In this document: positions 26,619-35,226 of the stretch, in pieces | Numbering within the stretch: position 1 is the first letter of the stretch | How the letters are laid out: each line of letters opens with the position of its first letter | From: Bacteroides sp. CAG:443 | GTDB lineage: Bacteria > Bacteroidota > Bacteroidia > Bacteroidales > Bacteroidaceae | DNA length: 45,519 nucleotides | Direction: 5' to 3' | Assembly: GCA_000432735.1 (NCBI GenBank) | Contig: FR887831.1 | Location: 1 to 45,519 of the forward strand | Translations under genes and position numbers: made by a program | Notes under the pieces: generated by a model | Database searches by the model: none | What the model saw: only the letters and a program-made list of their open reading frames with translations | What the model was told of the DNA's origin: nothing

Positions 26619-26700
26619 AAAAATCAGTTAAGCGCCTTTAGTTATTCGACTCCGATTGATAAGTCTAAGAAGGAGTTGCATATAGAAGAATGTAAAAAAT

Positions 26701-26742
26701 AACCCGCAAAGAATCTATTGCTTCAACGATTCTTTGCGGGTT
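26701..26742. terminator. Bidirectional terminator between AraC1 and pyrH
   Basis: AACCCGCAAAGAATC (26701-26715) and GATTCTTTGCGGGTT (26728-26742) form a perfect 15-bp stem, with T-rich sequence on both sides in the matching directions. It ends both convergent units. Confidence 0.92.
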
Positions 26743-26777
26743 AAATTTTTCTATTTTAACTATTGAATAGTCTTGTA

Positions 26778-27488
26778 TCAAGGATGCACCATTGTTCCAA
26801 TATTTTCGCCTGATATCACTTTCTTCAGGTTACCTACCGTATCCATGTCGAATACAATAATCGGCAGGTTGTTTTCCTTACACATACAAGTAGCTGTCAG
26901 GTCCATTACTTTCAAGCCACGTGCCAGAACTTCATCGTAAGTGATTTCATCGAACTTGGTAGCTGTCGGATCTTTTTCCGGATCGGCAGTATAGATACCG
27001 TCTACACGGGTACCCTTCAGCATGACATCAGCTTCAATTTCGATACCACGCAAGGATGAACCGGTATCAGTTGTGAAGAACGGATTTCCGGTTCCGGCAG
27101 ACATGATGACTACTTCACCGTTTTCCATGGCTTCGATGGCTTTCCATTTGGTGTAGAACTCACCGATAGGTTCCATGCGGATAGCTGTCAGTACACGAGC
27201 CTTTACTCCGGCAGCCACCAAAGCAGAACTCAGTCCTAAGCTGTTGATAACCGTTGCCAGCATACCCATCTGGTCACCTTTCACACGGTCGAATCCCTTT
27301 CCGGCTCCGGTCAGTCCGCGGAAGATGTTTCCACCGCCGATAACGATGCCGATCTGTACACCCATGTCATGGATTTCCTTGATTTGCTGTGCATATTCGC
27401 CCAGACGTTTTTCATCGATACCATATTTCTTTTCTCCCATTAAGCTTTCGCCGCTGAGCTTTAACAGAATACGTTTGAACTTTGCCAT
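26778..27488 (-). CDS. pyrH: UMP kinase
   Basis: A 236-aa cytoplasmic kinase of the amino-acid-kinase fold that phosphorylates UMP to UDP, an essential step of pyrimidine nucleotide synthesis. Recognised by KRILLKLSGESLMG near the start, the GIVIGGGNIFRG loop, the DQMGMLATVIN segment, the GTGNPFFTTDT motif and the C-terminal half typical of bacterial hexameric PyrH. Length is normal. It has its own promoter (27515-27522) and lies alone between the two efflux modules, an essential housekeeping gene framed by accessory genes. Confidence 0.97.
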   Translation of the reverse strand: MAKFKRILLKLSGESLMGEKKYGIDEKRLGEYAQQIKEIHDMGVQIGIVIGGGNIFRGLTGAGKGFDRVKGDQMGMLATVINSLGLSSALVAAGVKARVLTAIRMEPIGEFYTKWKAIEAMENGEVVIMSAGTGNPFFTTDTGSSLRGIEIEADVMLKGTRVDGIYTADPEKDPTATKFDEITYDEVLARGLKVMDLTATCMCKENNLPIIVFDMDTVGNLKKVISGENIGTMVHP

Positions 27489-27514
27489 AAATTGATTTTT
27501 TTAATGTTTAGTCG

Positions 27515-27522
27515 CAAAGTTA
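27515..27522 (-). promoter_or_regulatory. -7 promoter element of pyrH
   Basis: Minus-strand TAACTTTG matches TAnnTTTG, 27 bp before the pyrH ATG. Confidence 0.6.
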
Positions 27523-27573
27523 GAAATAAATGTCAGAAGAATAGTCAAAATCTCTTGTTTTTATTCCTTATTT

Positions 27574-28903
27574 CTATCGTCCTGTCACTTGCAGGTATTC
27601 ACGTTTTTTTACTTCATACTGAGCATAGGTTTCTACATACTTGTCGCGACTTTGCTGATAAAGACTTTGTGCATCGAGCAGATCGCTCATGGTGCAGGTA
27701 CCGGCTGCATAATAATCGGTATTCAGACGCAGATTTTCCTTAGCCTGTTGGATGGAAAGCAGAGCGATTTTCACCTGTTTATAGGCATCATTCAAGTCGT
27801 CCCACGTATGTTTCATGCGGATTACCAGCAACTGGCTTTGGTCGGCGAGTTGGTTTTCGGCATTGCGTAGTTGTAGTTTCTGGCGCTGAATGTCGTGTGA
27901 GCCTCCCCACCAGCCTGAGATAGGTACGGATACGGTAGCGAATCCCAGCCAGAATGTATGATCTTTCTCTAGCAGATTTTAATCCCAGCCAGAATGTATG
28001 ATCTTGCCCTAGCAGATTTTCGTAGGCATAGCCTCCTCCGATGGCTACGGTAGGCAAGTTCTTGCCTATAGCCATTTTATGTTGCAGGTTGCTTGCCTTT
28101 ACATTTTGCTGAAGGAGGTTATATTCATTGGTCAGTGTAAGGGCTGTTTCGGGAACCGTATAGAGCTCTTCCGGTCCCCGCGGCAACGTATCTTTCAACG
28201 TTGCTGCTACTTCTATGCTGTCTGCCGGATGTCCTATATACTGCGCAAGCATGCTCCGTGACAATGAAAGCATGTTTTCCACCTGGATGCGTTTGCTTTG
28301 TATCTCGTTCTGGCGGAGCTGTACTTGCAATAAGTCGTTGCGGGTTGTAACACCGGCCTTAACGCTGGTTACTACATCCTGAAGCAACTGACTCAATTGC
28401 TTGTCGAGTGTGCCGATAGTCTGCAATTTCTCTTTTAGCATTACGACTTGCCAGAAATAGTTTTCTACCGTCAGAATTACTTCGTTTTGCGACTGGCGCT
28501 GCTGGAGGCGGTTTACTTCTACGTTCACCTGAGCCAGTTTGTTGCCGTTTACAAGTTGTCCTCCGGTGAACAGCGGCAGAGTTGCGGAAACATCACCTAC
28601 AAGTCCGTTTTTCATAAAAGCCATCTGCATTTCAGGGGATAGTTCCATGCGTACCAGACTTTTGTCGGCGAGGAATCCGCTACCCATGGCACTAACTGTA
28701 GGGAAGTATTTACTGAAAGCCTCCTGTTTGCTGTGTTCTGCCATACGGAGATTGTTTTGTGCATTTTTCATGCGAACATTGTTGCTGAGTGCGGCTTCTA
28801 TACATTCGTCCAGTGAATAAGCTTTTTGGGCAAATGTATTTAGTGATAACATACAGCCAGCCGACAGCAGGAATAAAGATAGGATATTTTTTCTTTTCAT
28901 CAT
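27574..28903 (-). pseudogene. TolC-like outer-membrane channel, module 2, frameshifted by a 40-bp tandem duplication
   Basis: An outer-membrane factor gene starting at ATG 28903 (MMKRKNILSLFLLSAG, signal peptide ending LNTFAQ). The frame is normal to about codon 310 (YENLLGQDHTFWLG) and is then lost at an exact 40-bp tandem repeat (27941-27980 / 27981-28020, two mismatches). The remaining C-terminal region, with LLDAQSLYQQSRDKY and ending LQVTGR, continues in another frame to 27574. Removing one 40-bp unit leaves exactly 430 codons (429 aa plus stop), a normal length. The gene ends the module 2 operon, 37 bp after the RND pump gene. No other lesion is seen, so the break is recent or an assembly artefact. 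Confidence 0.85.
27941..28020. repeat. Exact 40-bp tandem duplication in the module 2 channel gene
   Basis: Two abutting 40-bp units with 38 identical positions. The differences change Gly-Gln to Glu-Lys in the encoded peptide. 40 is not a multiple of three, hence the frameshift. Confidence 0.92.
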
Positions 28904-28940
28904 CGTAACTGAAATTAGTTGTAACTTTGAGTTTACTATG

Positions 28941-31900
28941 TTATTCAAGTTCCAGTTGTGCACTGGCAGCCCGTTTGCGGGTAGAACCTCTGAACAATAA
29001 CATATACAAAACCGGAAGAACGGTCAGCAGGAAGATCATGGTGATAAGAGTTCCGTAACAGATCACTGTTCCCATGGGCATCCACAATCCGCTTTTACCC
29101 AAAATCATTGGGATAACTCCCATGGAAGCTGCTGCCGAAGTCAGGAAAATCGGTCTCATACGTCGGCGTGCGGAATGATATATGGCATCGCGTACGCATA
29201 AATGTTCGGTGCTTCTCAGTTCTTCGGCATAGTCTATCATAATGATTCCATTACGGACAATAATACCCATCAGACTGATGATACCTAACGTACACGTCAT
29301 ACTGAAGTCGACTCCCTGTATCAATACGCCTATTGCTGTACCGAAAACACAGAATGTCATGCTGCCGAAGATGAGCAAGGCGATACTCAGACGGTGGAAA
29401 TGAGCTATCAGGATGAATAATATCATGACGGCTGCAATGGCAAGTGCTCCCATGATAAGCGGATTTTGCTCATTATTTTGTTCCAAGTCGCCTCCGTATG
29501 TCAGCGTTACACCTTGGGGCAAGGGGATTTCCTTTATCTTTTCCTGGATTTTTGCTGTTATCTCCATTGCATTTTCTCCTCTTCGCAAGTCGGACATGAC
29601 GGTAATGGTATAGATACCGTTCCGACGTACAAGTTGTCCGTCTTCGGTAGAGGGCTCGATACTGGCTATCTGACGAAGTGGAACACTTGATAATCCACCG
29701 GCAACTGGAATCAATTCATTCTCTATGTCGTTATAATGTGCACTATCGGCTTTGTTGCTTTTCAGAACGATAGGAATATTGTAATCACCTTCCCATACAT
29801 TGGCTACCTGAACTCCGCTACCGTATCTCATTGCTAATGTTGCTTCTACCGTAGCATTGGTAATGCCTAACCGTGCAGCTTCATCTTCTTTCAGCACGAT
29901 GCGTGCCGTTGTTTGCGGATTACTGAAGTTGGTCTGTGCCAGTTCGGTTTCAGGCATGCTGCGCAACAGGCTCAAGTATTTGTCGGCTGTACATTTCAGG
30001 CTGTCGAGGTTACTACCGCTTAATCGCAGTTCGATAGGATAAACTGACTGACTGTAACTTAACTGCTTGAAACGAATCAGTGCTTCGGGGAATGCATCAG
30101 TATATTTTGCGGCATATTCGTCCAGCAATTCTACTGTTTCTTTATTTCCTTTTGTGTTGACAATAAACTGTGCATAGTTTGGACCTGCTATCTGTGGTGC
30201 GTATGCTGTGTGGAAGCGAGGAGAAGCACATCCGGTAAATGAAGTTACCGAAACAACACGATCGTCCGCACGGAGTATGTTTTCCAGTGTGTCGGCTATA
30301 GCACTAGTCTTTTCGATAGTAGTCCCTGTAGGAAGATAGATCTCTACGGCAAACTGATTACGGTCGGCTGTCGGCATTAGATTCTGGGGTAATTTGCCCA
30401 TTAGGATAATACCCACGACAATGAAGGTTAATCCTGTTATCACTGTATAATAAGGATGCTTGAAACATATATCCAGCAGCTTATTATAATATTTCTGGAG
30501 CATATCCAGAAAAGAGAATCCCTTTTTACCGGTCTGGAGAGGTTTCCGTATGAACCAGAACTGCATGAACGGTACAAGTAATGAAGCTACCAGCAGTGAG
30601 ATACTCAAAATGAGTGTGATGGCCCATGGAAAACTGAGCAGAAAATCGTGGAACATTCCTGTCATGATAAACAGAAACGGGAAGAAGGTGATACTGATAG
30701 CAAGTGTTGCCGAGAAGATGGAACGGAAGAAATGGGTACTGCTCTGTATGGAAGCATGCCAGCGCGACATTCCTTCTCCTATTTTCTCCAGGTAATTATC
30801 GATGATAACGATGGAGTTGTCGACAATCATTCCCAGTGTAACGATAAGTGCTGCCAGCGTTACAGTATTCAGTTCGAGGCCAAAAGCATAGAACAGACCG
30901 AGTGAAATGAATATGGTAATCGGAATTGTAGAGGCCGCTACCAGTGCTACACGCATCGGGAGAAGCAACATTACTACAATGACTACGGCTACGATAGCAA
31001 TCAATAACTCTTTCAGGAAGTTATTTACGCTGTCGCCTACAACTTCACTTTGGTCGGTGATGCGGAACATGTTGACTTCCGACGGAAGTTCTTTCTTAAA
31101 CTCTTCGAGTGTCTGGTTGATTTGTTCTCCCATCTTTACAATGTTCTGCCCCTTTTTCATTTCTACACTAAGCAGAAGACATTTTTTCCCGTTGTTGGTA
31201 ATGTAACTGTCGGCATGCGGATATTCCTTTACCACACGGGCTACATCCTTCAGGCGAATGTTATGTCCGGACGGGTCGGTATATACAATTTGTTCTTGTA
31301 CATCGTAAACGGTATTGAAGGATTTCTCTACATGTACAGGAAGTATGTAGGCCGGATTTTGCACTCGTCCGCCTGAAGTAATGAACCCTTTCGAAAACAG
31401 GTTGACAGCCAGCGTCTGTTCTGTTAGTCCGTATTGCGAAAGTTTTTCATTATCCAGATAAACAGCAATCTGTTCATTCTGTAATCCGCTTACGGTCATA
31501 CGTCCGATGCTGCTGATTCGGCGCAAACGATCCTGCAAGTCGTCCATGTATTCCTTTAATTCCCGATAAGTCTTGTCCTTGCTCTCCATGGTAATCAGTA
31601 GGGCAGAGGTATCCCCGAAATCATCCAGCACCTGTACGGCAAGCACATTCGAGGGTAGGTTAGACTTGAATGTTGCGATGCCATGCTTGAATTTGCTCCA
31701 GAATTCATCTTTGTTGTTGAGGTCGTCGTTTAGTTCTACTTGTATATACACGATTCCATCGCGACTGGAAGAAAATGTTTTTTCTTTCTTTACTTCTTTA
31801 TAGGAGAAGATGTAGTTTTCCAGCGGTTTGGTAACTTGTTCAATCATCTCTTCGGCCGTATTACCCGGAGCTACGGCTACTACCATTCCCTGACGGATTG

Positions 31901-32033
31901 TAAAATCAGGAAATTCATTCTTGCGCATGTTGGGCAAGCTGTATATACCGAATGCGACCAGACAACATACTATCAGTATGACAATCTGCCGGTAGTGCAT
32001 TGCCCATTCTACTATGTTACGTTTCTTTTCCAT
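28941..32033 (-). CDS. RND-family efflux pump, module 2
   Basis: A 1030-aa inner-membrane proton-driven pump, full length. Hydrophobic TM1 (IVILIVCCLVAFGIYSLP) is followed by a large periplasmic porter loop, TM2-6 (about 335-510) with the relay segment TLGMIVDNSIVIIDNYLE, a second porter loop, and TM8-12 (about 830-1010) with LGIISLMGIIVRNGIIMIDY. The sequence differs clearly from the module 1 pump. The adaptor gene ends 9 bp upstream and the broken channel gene starts 37 bp downstream. The substrate is not predictable from sequence. Confidence 0.95.
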   Translation of the reverse strand: MEKKRNIVEWAMHYRQIVILIVCCLVAFGIYSLPNMRKNEFPDFTIRQGMVVAVAPGNTAEEMIEQVTKPLENYIFSYKEVKKEKTFSSSRDGIVYIQVELNDDLNNKDEFWSKFKHGIATFKSNLPSNVLAVQVLDDFGDTSALLITMESKDKTYRELKEYMDDLQDRLRRISSIGRMTVSGLQNEQIAVYLDNEKLSQYGLTEQTLAVNLFSKGFITSGGRVQNPAYILPVHVEKSFNTVYDVQEQIVYTDPSGHNIRLKDVARVVKEYPHADSYITNNGKKCLLLSVEMKKGQNIVKMGEQINQTLEEFKKELPSEVNMFRITDQSEVVGDSVNNFLKELLIAIVAVVIVVMLLLPMRVALVAASTIPITIFISLGLFYAFGLELNTVTLAALIVTLGMIVDNSIVIIDNYLEKIGEGMSRWHASIQSSTHFFRSIFSATLAISITFFPFLFIMTGMFHDFLLSFPWAITLILSISLLVASLLVPFMQFWFIRKPLQTGKKGFSFLDMLQKYYNKLLDICFKHPYYTVITGLTFIVVGIILMGKLPQNLMPTADRNQFAVEIYLPTGTTIEKTSAIADTLENILRADDRVVSVTSFTGCASPRFHTAYAPQIAGPNYAQFIVNTKGNKETVELLDEYAAKYTDAFPEALIRFKQLSYSQSVYPIELRLSGSNLDSLKCTADKYLSLLRSMPETELAQTNFSNPQTTARIVLKEDEAARLGITNATVEATLAMRYGSGVQVANVWEGDYNIPIVLKSNKADSAHYNDIENELIPVAGGLSSVPLRQIASIEPSTEDGQLVRRNGIYTITVMSDLRRGENAMEITAKIQEKIKEIPLPQGVTLTYGGDLEQNNEQNPLIMGALAIAAVMILFILIAHFHRLSIALLIFGSMTFCVFGTAIGVLIQGVDFSMTCTLGIISLMGIIVRNGIIMIDYAEELRSTEHLCVRDAIYHSARRRMRPIFLTSAAASMGVIPMILGKSGLWMPMGTVICYGTLITMIFLLTVLPVLYMLLFRGSTRKRAASAQLELE

Positions 32034-32042
32034 TGTTGTTTT

Positions 32043-33071
32043 TTATTTTATAGTTACCGGCGTGTTTTCACAAACCTTCTGCTGTCCTTCCGTTATAATC
32101 ATGTCTCCGTCTTTAATTCCCTTCAGTACGATTATTCCATCGGCTGTAAAGTCACCACATTGTATGATACGCTTTTCTGCTTTTCCTTCGTTATTTACCC
32201 ATACAAAGTTCTGATTTCCTTCACCTAACTGGATAATGTTGGCTGGTAGAACATAATGGGGGCTGTCTTTCTCCGTTTTCAGGACCACTTCGCAGACCAT
32301 ACCCGGCATCAGTTCCTTATCAGGTTGGTCTATCCGGATTTTAACTTCGTAAGAGCGGGATAAGGCATTGGCTACAATTCCTTTCTCTATAACGCTCCCT
32401 TCGAAGAAACGATTGTCTAATGCTGAAACTTGAATTTGTGCTTTCTGATTTTTCTGTATGTTGGCAATTTCATTTTCAGGAACTGCAATCTTGACATTCA
32501 AGTCTTTTACGGCAACCAGTTGAACAACCGGCATTCCCGGCATTACGTTTTGTCCAACTTCGATGTTCTTGGACGAAATGACACCACTATAGGGAGCATA
32601 TAGTTTGCAGTCGGATAAATTCTTGCGTGCCACTTTCTCCATGGAGCGGGCCTGCTGGAGTTTGCTTTGCACTTCAATCCATTTCATATCAGCAAGGCTT
32701 CCTCTGTCATGCAGTTGTTTCATACGCTGATAGGCATCTTCAGCCTGTTTCAGCGTCGATTGTGCGGCTGCATAGCTGCTTTGAATGGATGTTGGATCTA
32801 TTTCTGCTATCAGTTGACCTTTAGTCACTGATTTACCTAAGTCGACGTATATTTTCTTGATGGTACCCATGACGGAAAAACTTAATGCAGTAGCATTCGA
32901 TTCTTCTACGGTGCCAGAATAGTATCTGGACTCATTGGTCGTACCAGAAGATACTTGCATGACTTTTACTTTTACCGGGTTGGCGGAAAAGTTCTGCTTG
33001 TTGTTATTATCCTGACAAGATAACAATGTGAATAACAGTAATGATACTGTAATGTAATGACACTTTTTCAT
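32043..33071 (-). CDS. RND efflux periplasmic adaptor lipoprotein, module 2
   Basis: A 342-aa membrane-fusion protein with lipoprotein signal and lipobox LLSC (Cys19). Lipoyl half-motifs are MGTIKKIYVDLGKSVTKGQL (about 68-87) and APYSGVISSKNIEVGQNVMP (about 155-174), separated by a helical hairpin (about 95-150), and followed by barrel and membrane-proximal domains. It is the first gene of the module 2 operon and diverges from the second AraC-family gene. Confidence 0.92.
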   Translation of the reverse strand: MKKCHYITVSLLLFTLLSCQDNNNKQNFSANPVKVKVMQVSSGTTNESRYYSGTVEESNATALSFSVMGTIKKIYVDLGKSVTKGQLIAEIDPTSIQSSYAAAQSTLKQAEDAYQRMKQLHDRGSLADMKWIEVQSKLQQARSMEKVARKNLSDCKLYAPYSGVISSKNIEVGQNVMPGMPVVQLVAVKDLNVKIAVPENEIANIQKNQKAQIQVSALDNRFFEGSVIEKGIVANALSRSYEVKIRIDQPDKELMPGMVCEVVLKTEKDSPHYVLPANIIQLGEGNQNFVWVNNEGKAEKRIIQCGDFTADGIIVLKGIKDGDMIITEGQQKVCENTPVTIK

Positions 33072-33138
33072 ACCTTTTCTGAATTATCTTTTAATTTGTT
33101 CGGTGGCAAAAGAATACATTTTGCCTGACGTATTGATT

Positions 33139-33157
33139 CTTTTAAAGTCTTTAAAAG
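33139..33157. promoter_or_regulatory. 19-bp perfect inverted repeat in the AraC2/adaptor intergenic region
   Basis: CTTTTAAAG T CTTTAAAAG is a perfect inverted repeat with a single central base, lying between divergent genes. It lies upstream of a one-mismatch -7 element for the adaptor (TTCTTTTG on the minus strand, 33107-33114). A regulator-binding site is likely; AraC proteins more often use direct repeats, so another dimeric factor is possible. Confidence 0.4.
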
Positions 33158-33277
33158 TGTTCTAAAAAGCTCATGCCTTTTCCAATCAGAATAATAGACC
33201 ATTTATTGTGTCTGTTTGGTTACTGCTATTGGGGAAAATTACCGTTATTTTGCAGAAAAAGAAGCTATAGAATAGAT

Positions 33278-34201
33278 ATGGAAAAAGATATTTTAGAAAG
33301 AGGAATATGGTATAATAGTGATTTAGATAGAAATGCGGTTTACAAAGACGATCGTATAGCTATTATTGACAATATTCAAGGCCTGAAAAATGGACAGGAA
33401 TTTTTGAGTGACTTGGTAAAGGTTGATGCATTACTTTTGGTGTTTTGTGTGAAAGGAAAAGCTTCCTTGTGCATCAATGGGGATACTTACATGATTCATC
33501 CGAATGACTTGTTGGTTTGTGTTCCGAACATTGTATTCGAAAGGAGTATGATTAGTATAGACTTCGAAATGCGTGGTGTGGTACTATCTCCTGAATACAT
33601 GAAGAATATGGTTTTGTTTGAATGTAGTAGTTGGAGTTTCCGTTCGTTTGTAGAAAAACATCCAGTCCTTTCCTTAAATGAAGAAGAAGCAAAACTGTTC
33701 AGGCAGTATTATGATTTATTGTATGAAAAGATGACCCGAGCTCCTCGTAAACACCAAAAGGAATTGTTTGATGCCTTACTGGAAATGTTTCATTATGATT
33801 TTTATGATACGATGGAACGTTTCTACAATGAGAATCCGAAAACCTTTTCATCGTCTGAAGTCTTGTTCCGAAACTTTCTGGACTTGCTGAATACTCCGGG
33901 GAATAACTGTCGGAAAGTGGCTTACTATGCCGATAAGCTGCATGTCTCACCTAAATATTTGTCTGCTGTGTGCAAAGAAGTAAGCGGACAGACAGCTTTC
34001 GATCTGGTAAATCAATATGTCTTGAAGAATGTGAAATACATGTTGCAGTGGTCTCCCAAGAGCATAAAGGAAATAGCCATGGAACTGGACTTTCCAAATC
34101 TCTCTTTCTTTGGCAAGTACGTGAAACGTTATCTGGGAGTTTCTCCTAAACAATATAGGGAACAGTTGTCCTCTGAAAAATCATCAGATACGGAAGCTTA
34201 A
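33278..34201 (+). CDS. AraC-family transcriptional regulator, efflux module 2
   Basis: A 307-aa soluble regulator. An N-terminal cupin-like domain (about 35-130, VFCVKGKASLCINGDTYMIH) precedes a C-terminal AraC double helix-turn-helix (about 205-295: YYADKLHVSPKYLSAVCKEV and EIAMELDFPNLSFFGKYVKR, ending YLGVSPKQY). The frame is open from 33173, but the first 35 residues lie over the promoter region; the ATG at 33278 (AGAATAGAT before it) gives the usual start and matches the length of the module 1 regulator. It likely controls the divergent module 2 efflux operon. Confidence 0.9.
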   Translation: MEKDILERGIWYNSDLDRNAVYKDDRIAIIDNIQGLKNGQEFLSDLVKVDALLLVFCVKGKASLCINGDTYMIHPNDLLVCVPNIVFERSMISIDFEMRGVVLSPEYMKNMVLFECSSWSFRSFVEKHPVLSLNEEEAKLFRQYYDLLYEKMTRAPRKHQKELFDALLEMFHYDFYDTMERFYNENPKTFSSSEVLFRNFLDLLNTPGNNCRKVAYYADKLHVSPKYLSAVCKEVSGQTAFDLVNQYVLKNVKYMLQWSPKSIKEIAMELDFPNLSFFGKYVKRYLGVSPKQYREQLSSEKSSDTEA

Positions 34202-34230
34202 TCGGCGGTTTGATTATTGCTTCTGTATTT

Positions 34231-35121
34231 TTATCCTTTGTTTATTATCTGGGTCAGAATTTGTTTAAAATGAAGTGCTGCCTTTTTACGGTAAAGTCCT
34301 TTGGACCAGAACAAATAGGCATGGGTTGATAACTCGTTTCCAGAAGCAATGGGAATTTTTATTAACTCTTCTTCGTTTCGTACAGCTGCGAATGTCAGTA
34401 TTGTAGCCTGATTTCCGCTCTTGACAAGGTTTATGATCGTATTAACATCGTTGATTTCAATTTCGGTAGTCAGGTGTAATTTTTCTTTTAGACAGACATG
34501 TTCTATTATTTCACGAGTAACGAAACCTTTACTTGGAAGTATCAGTGGAATTGAAGCGATATCTTGAAACTTGATGATGGCTTTAGAAGCTACCGGGTGA
34601 GATTTTCCTGCAACCAGATAGAGTCGGGAAGAAAATAGAAATACTTTTTCAAAATCAATAAAACTTTCTTCCGAACCGAAAGACAACACAAAATCCATTT
34701 CATTATTTTCCAGTTTTACCATCAGTTCGTCGGACGTGGCAAAGATGATGCTGATTTGTATATGAGGATATTGCTCTGAAAATAATGGAAGTGCTTTAGT
34801 GAGCAATGAACTCAGGCTGAATGTTGCGCCTATACATAATTTTCCAGTATCCAGATTCTGTAAATCACGGATGATCTGTTTCCCGTTTTCACTTTCTCTT
34901 ATGGCATTTTTTGCATAAGGCAAAAATGAACTTCCCGCTTCTGTAAGTATGATACGCTTTCCTATACGGTCGAAAAGTAAAATACCGAGTTCGTTTTCCA
35001 ATTGTTTTATCTGTTGTGAAAGGGTACTTTGTGAGATACATAACGCATGGGCCGCTTCTGTAAAGTTAAGCAGTTCACAGGTCTTTTCGAAATATTTTAG
35101 TTGGCGAAGTTCCATTTTCAA
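34231..35121 (-). CDS. LysR-family transcriptional regulator
   Basis: A 296-aa regulator with an N-terminal winged helix-turn-helix (about 3-62: LRQLKYFEKTCELLNFTEAA, then STLSQQIKQLENELGILLF) and a C-terminal periplasmic-binding-like effector domain (about 90-292). It diverges from an MFS transporter gene with a 105-bp gap, the usual arrangement for a LysR protein and its target, and comparable with the E. coli ynfL/ynfM pair. Effector unknown. Its -7 element is at 35163-35170. Confidence 0.93.
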   Translation of the reverse strand: MKMELRQLKYFEKTCELLNFTEAAHALCISQSTLSQQIKQLENELGILLFDRIGKRIILTEAGSSFLPYAKNAIRESENGKQIIRDLQNLDTGKLCIGATFSLSSLLTKALPLFSEQYPHIQISIIFATSDELMVKLENNEMDFVLSFGSEESFIDFEKVFLFSSRLYLVAGKSHPVASKAIIKFQDIASIPLILPSKGFVTREIIEHVCLKEKLHLTTEIEINDVNTIINLVKSGNQATILTFAAVRNEEELIKIPIASGNELSTHAYLFWSKGLYRKKAALHFKQILTQIINKG

Positions 35122-35162
35122 ATCGGTTTTATCAATGATTATTATCGAAAAAAAGAGTTTTA

Positions 35163-35170
35163 CAAATATA
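35163..35170 (-). promoter_or_regulatory. -7 promoter element of the LysR gene
   Basis: Minus-strand TATATTTG matches TAnnTTTG, 41 bp before the LysR ATG. It sits in an AT-rich, partly symmetric stretch that could hold a LysR T-N11-A site. Confidence 0.5.
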
Positions 35171-35191
35171 AAATTATAATCTGGGCTAACC

Positions 35192-35199
35192 TATTTTTG
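35192..35199 (+). promoter_or_regulatory. -7 promoter element of the MFS gene
   Basis: TATTTTTG matches TAnnTTTG, 27 bp before the MFS ATG at 35227. Confidence 0.55.
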
Positions 35200-35226
35200 C
35201 ATCACAAACCTAATAAAAAGTGATTG

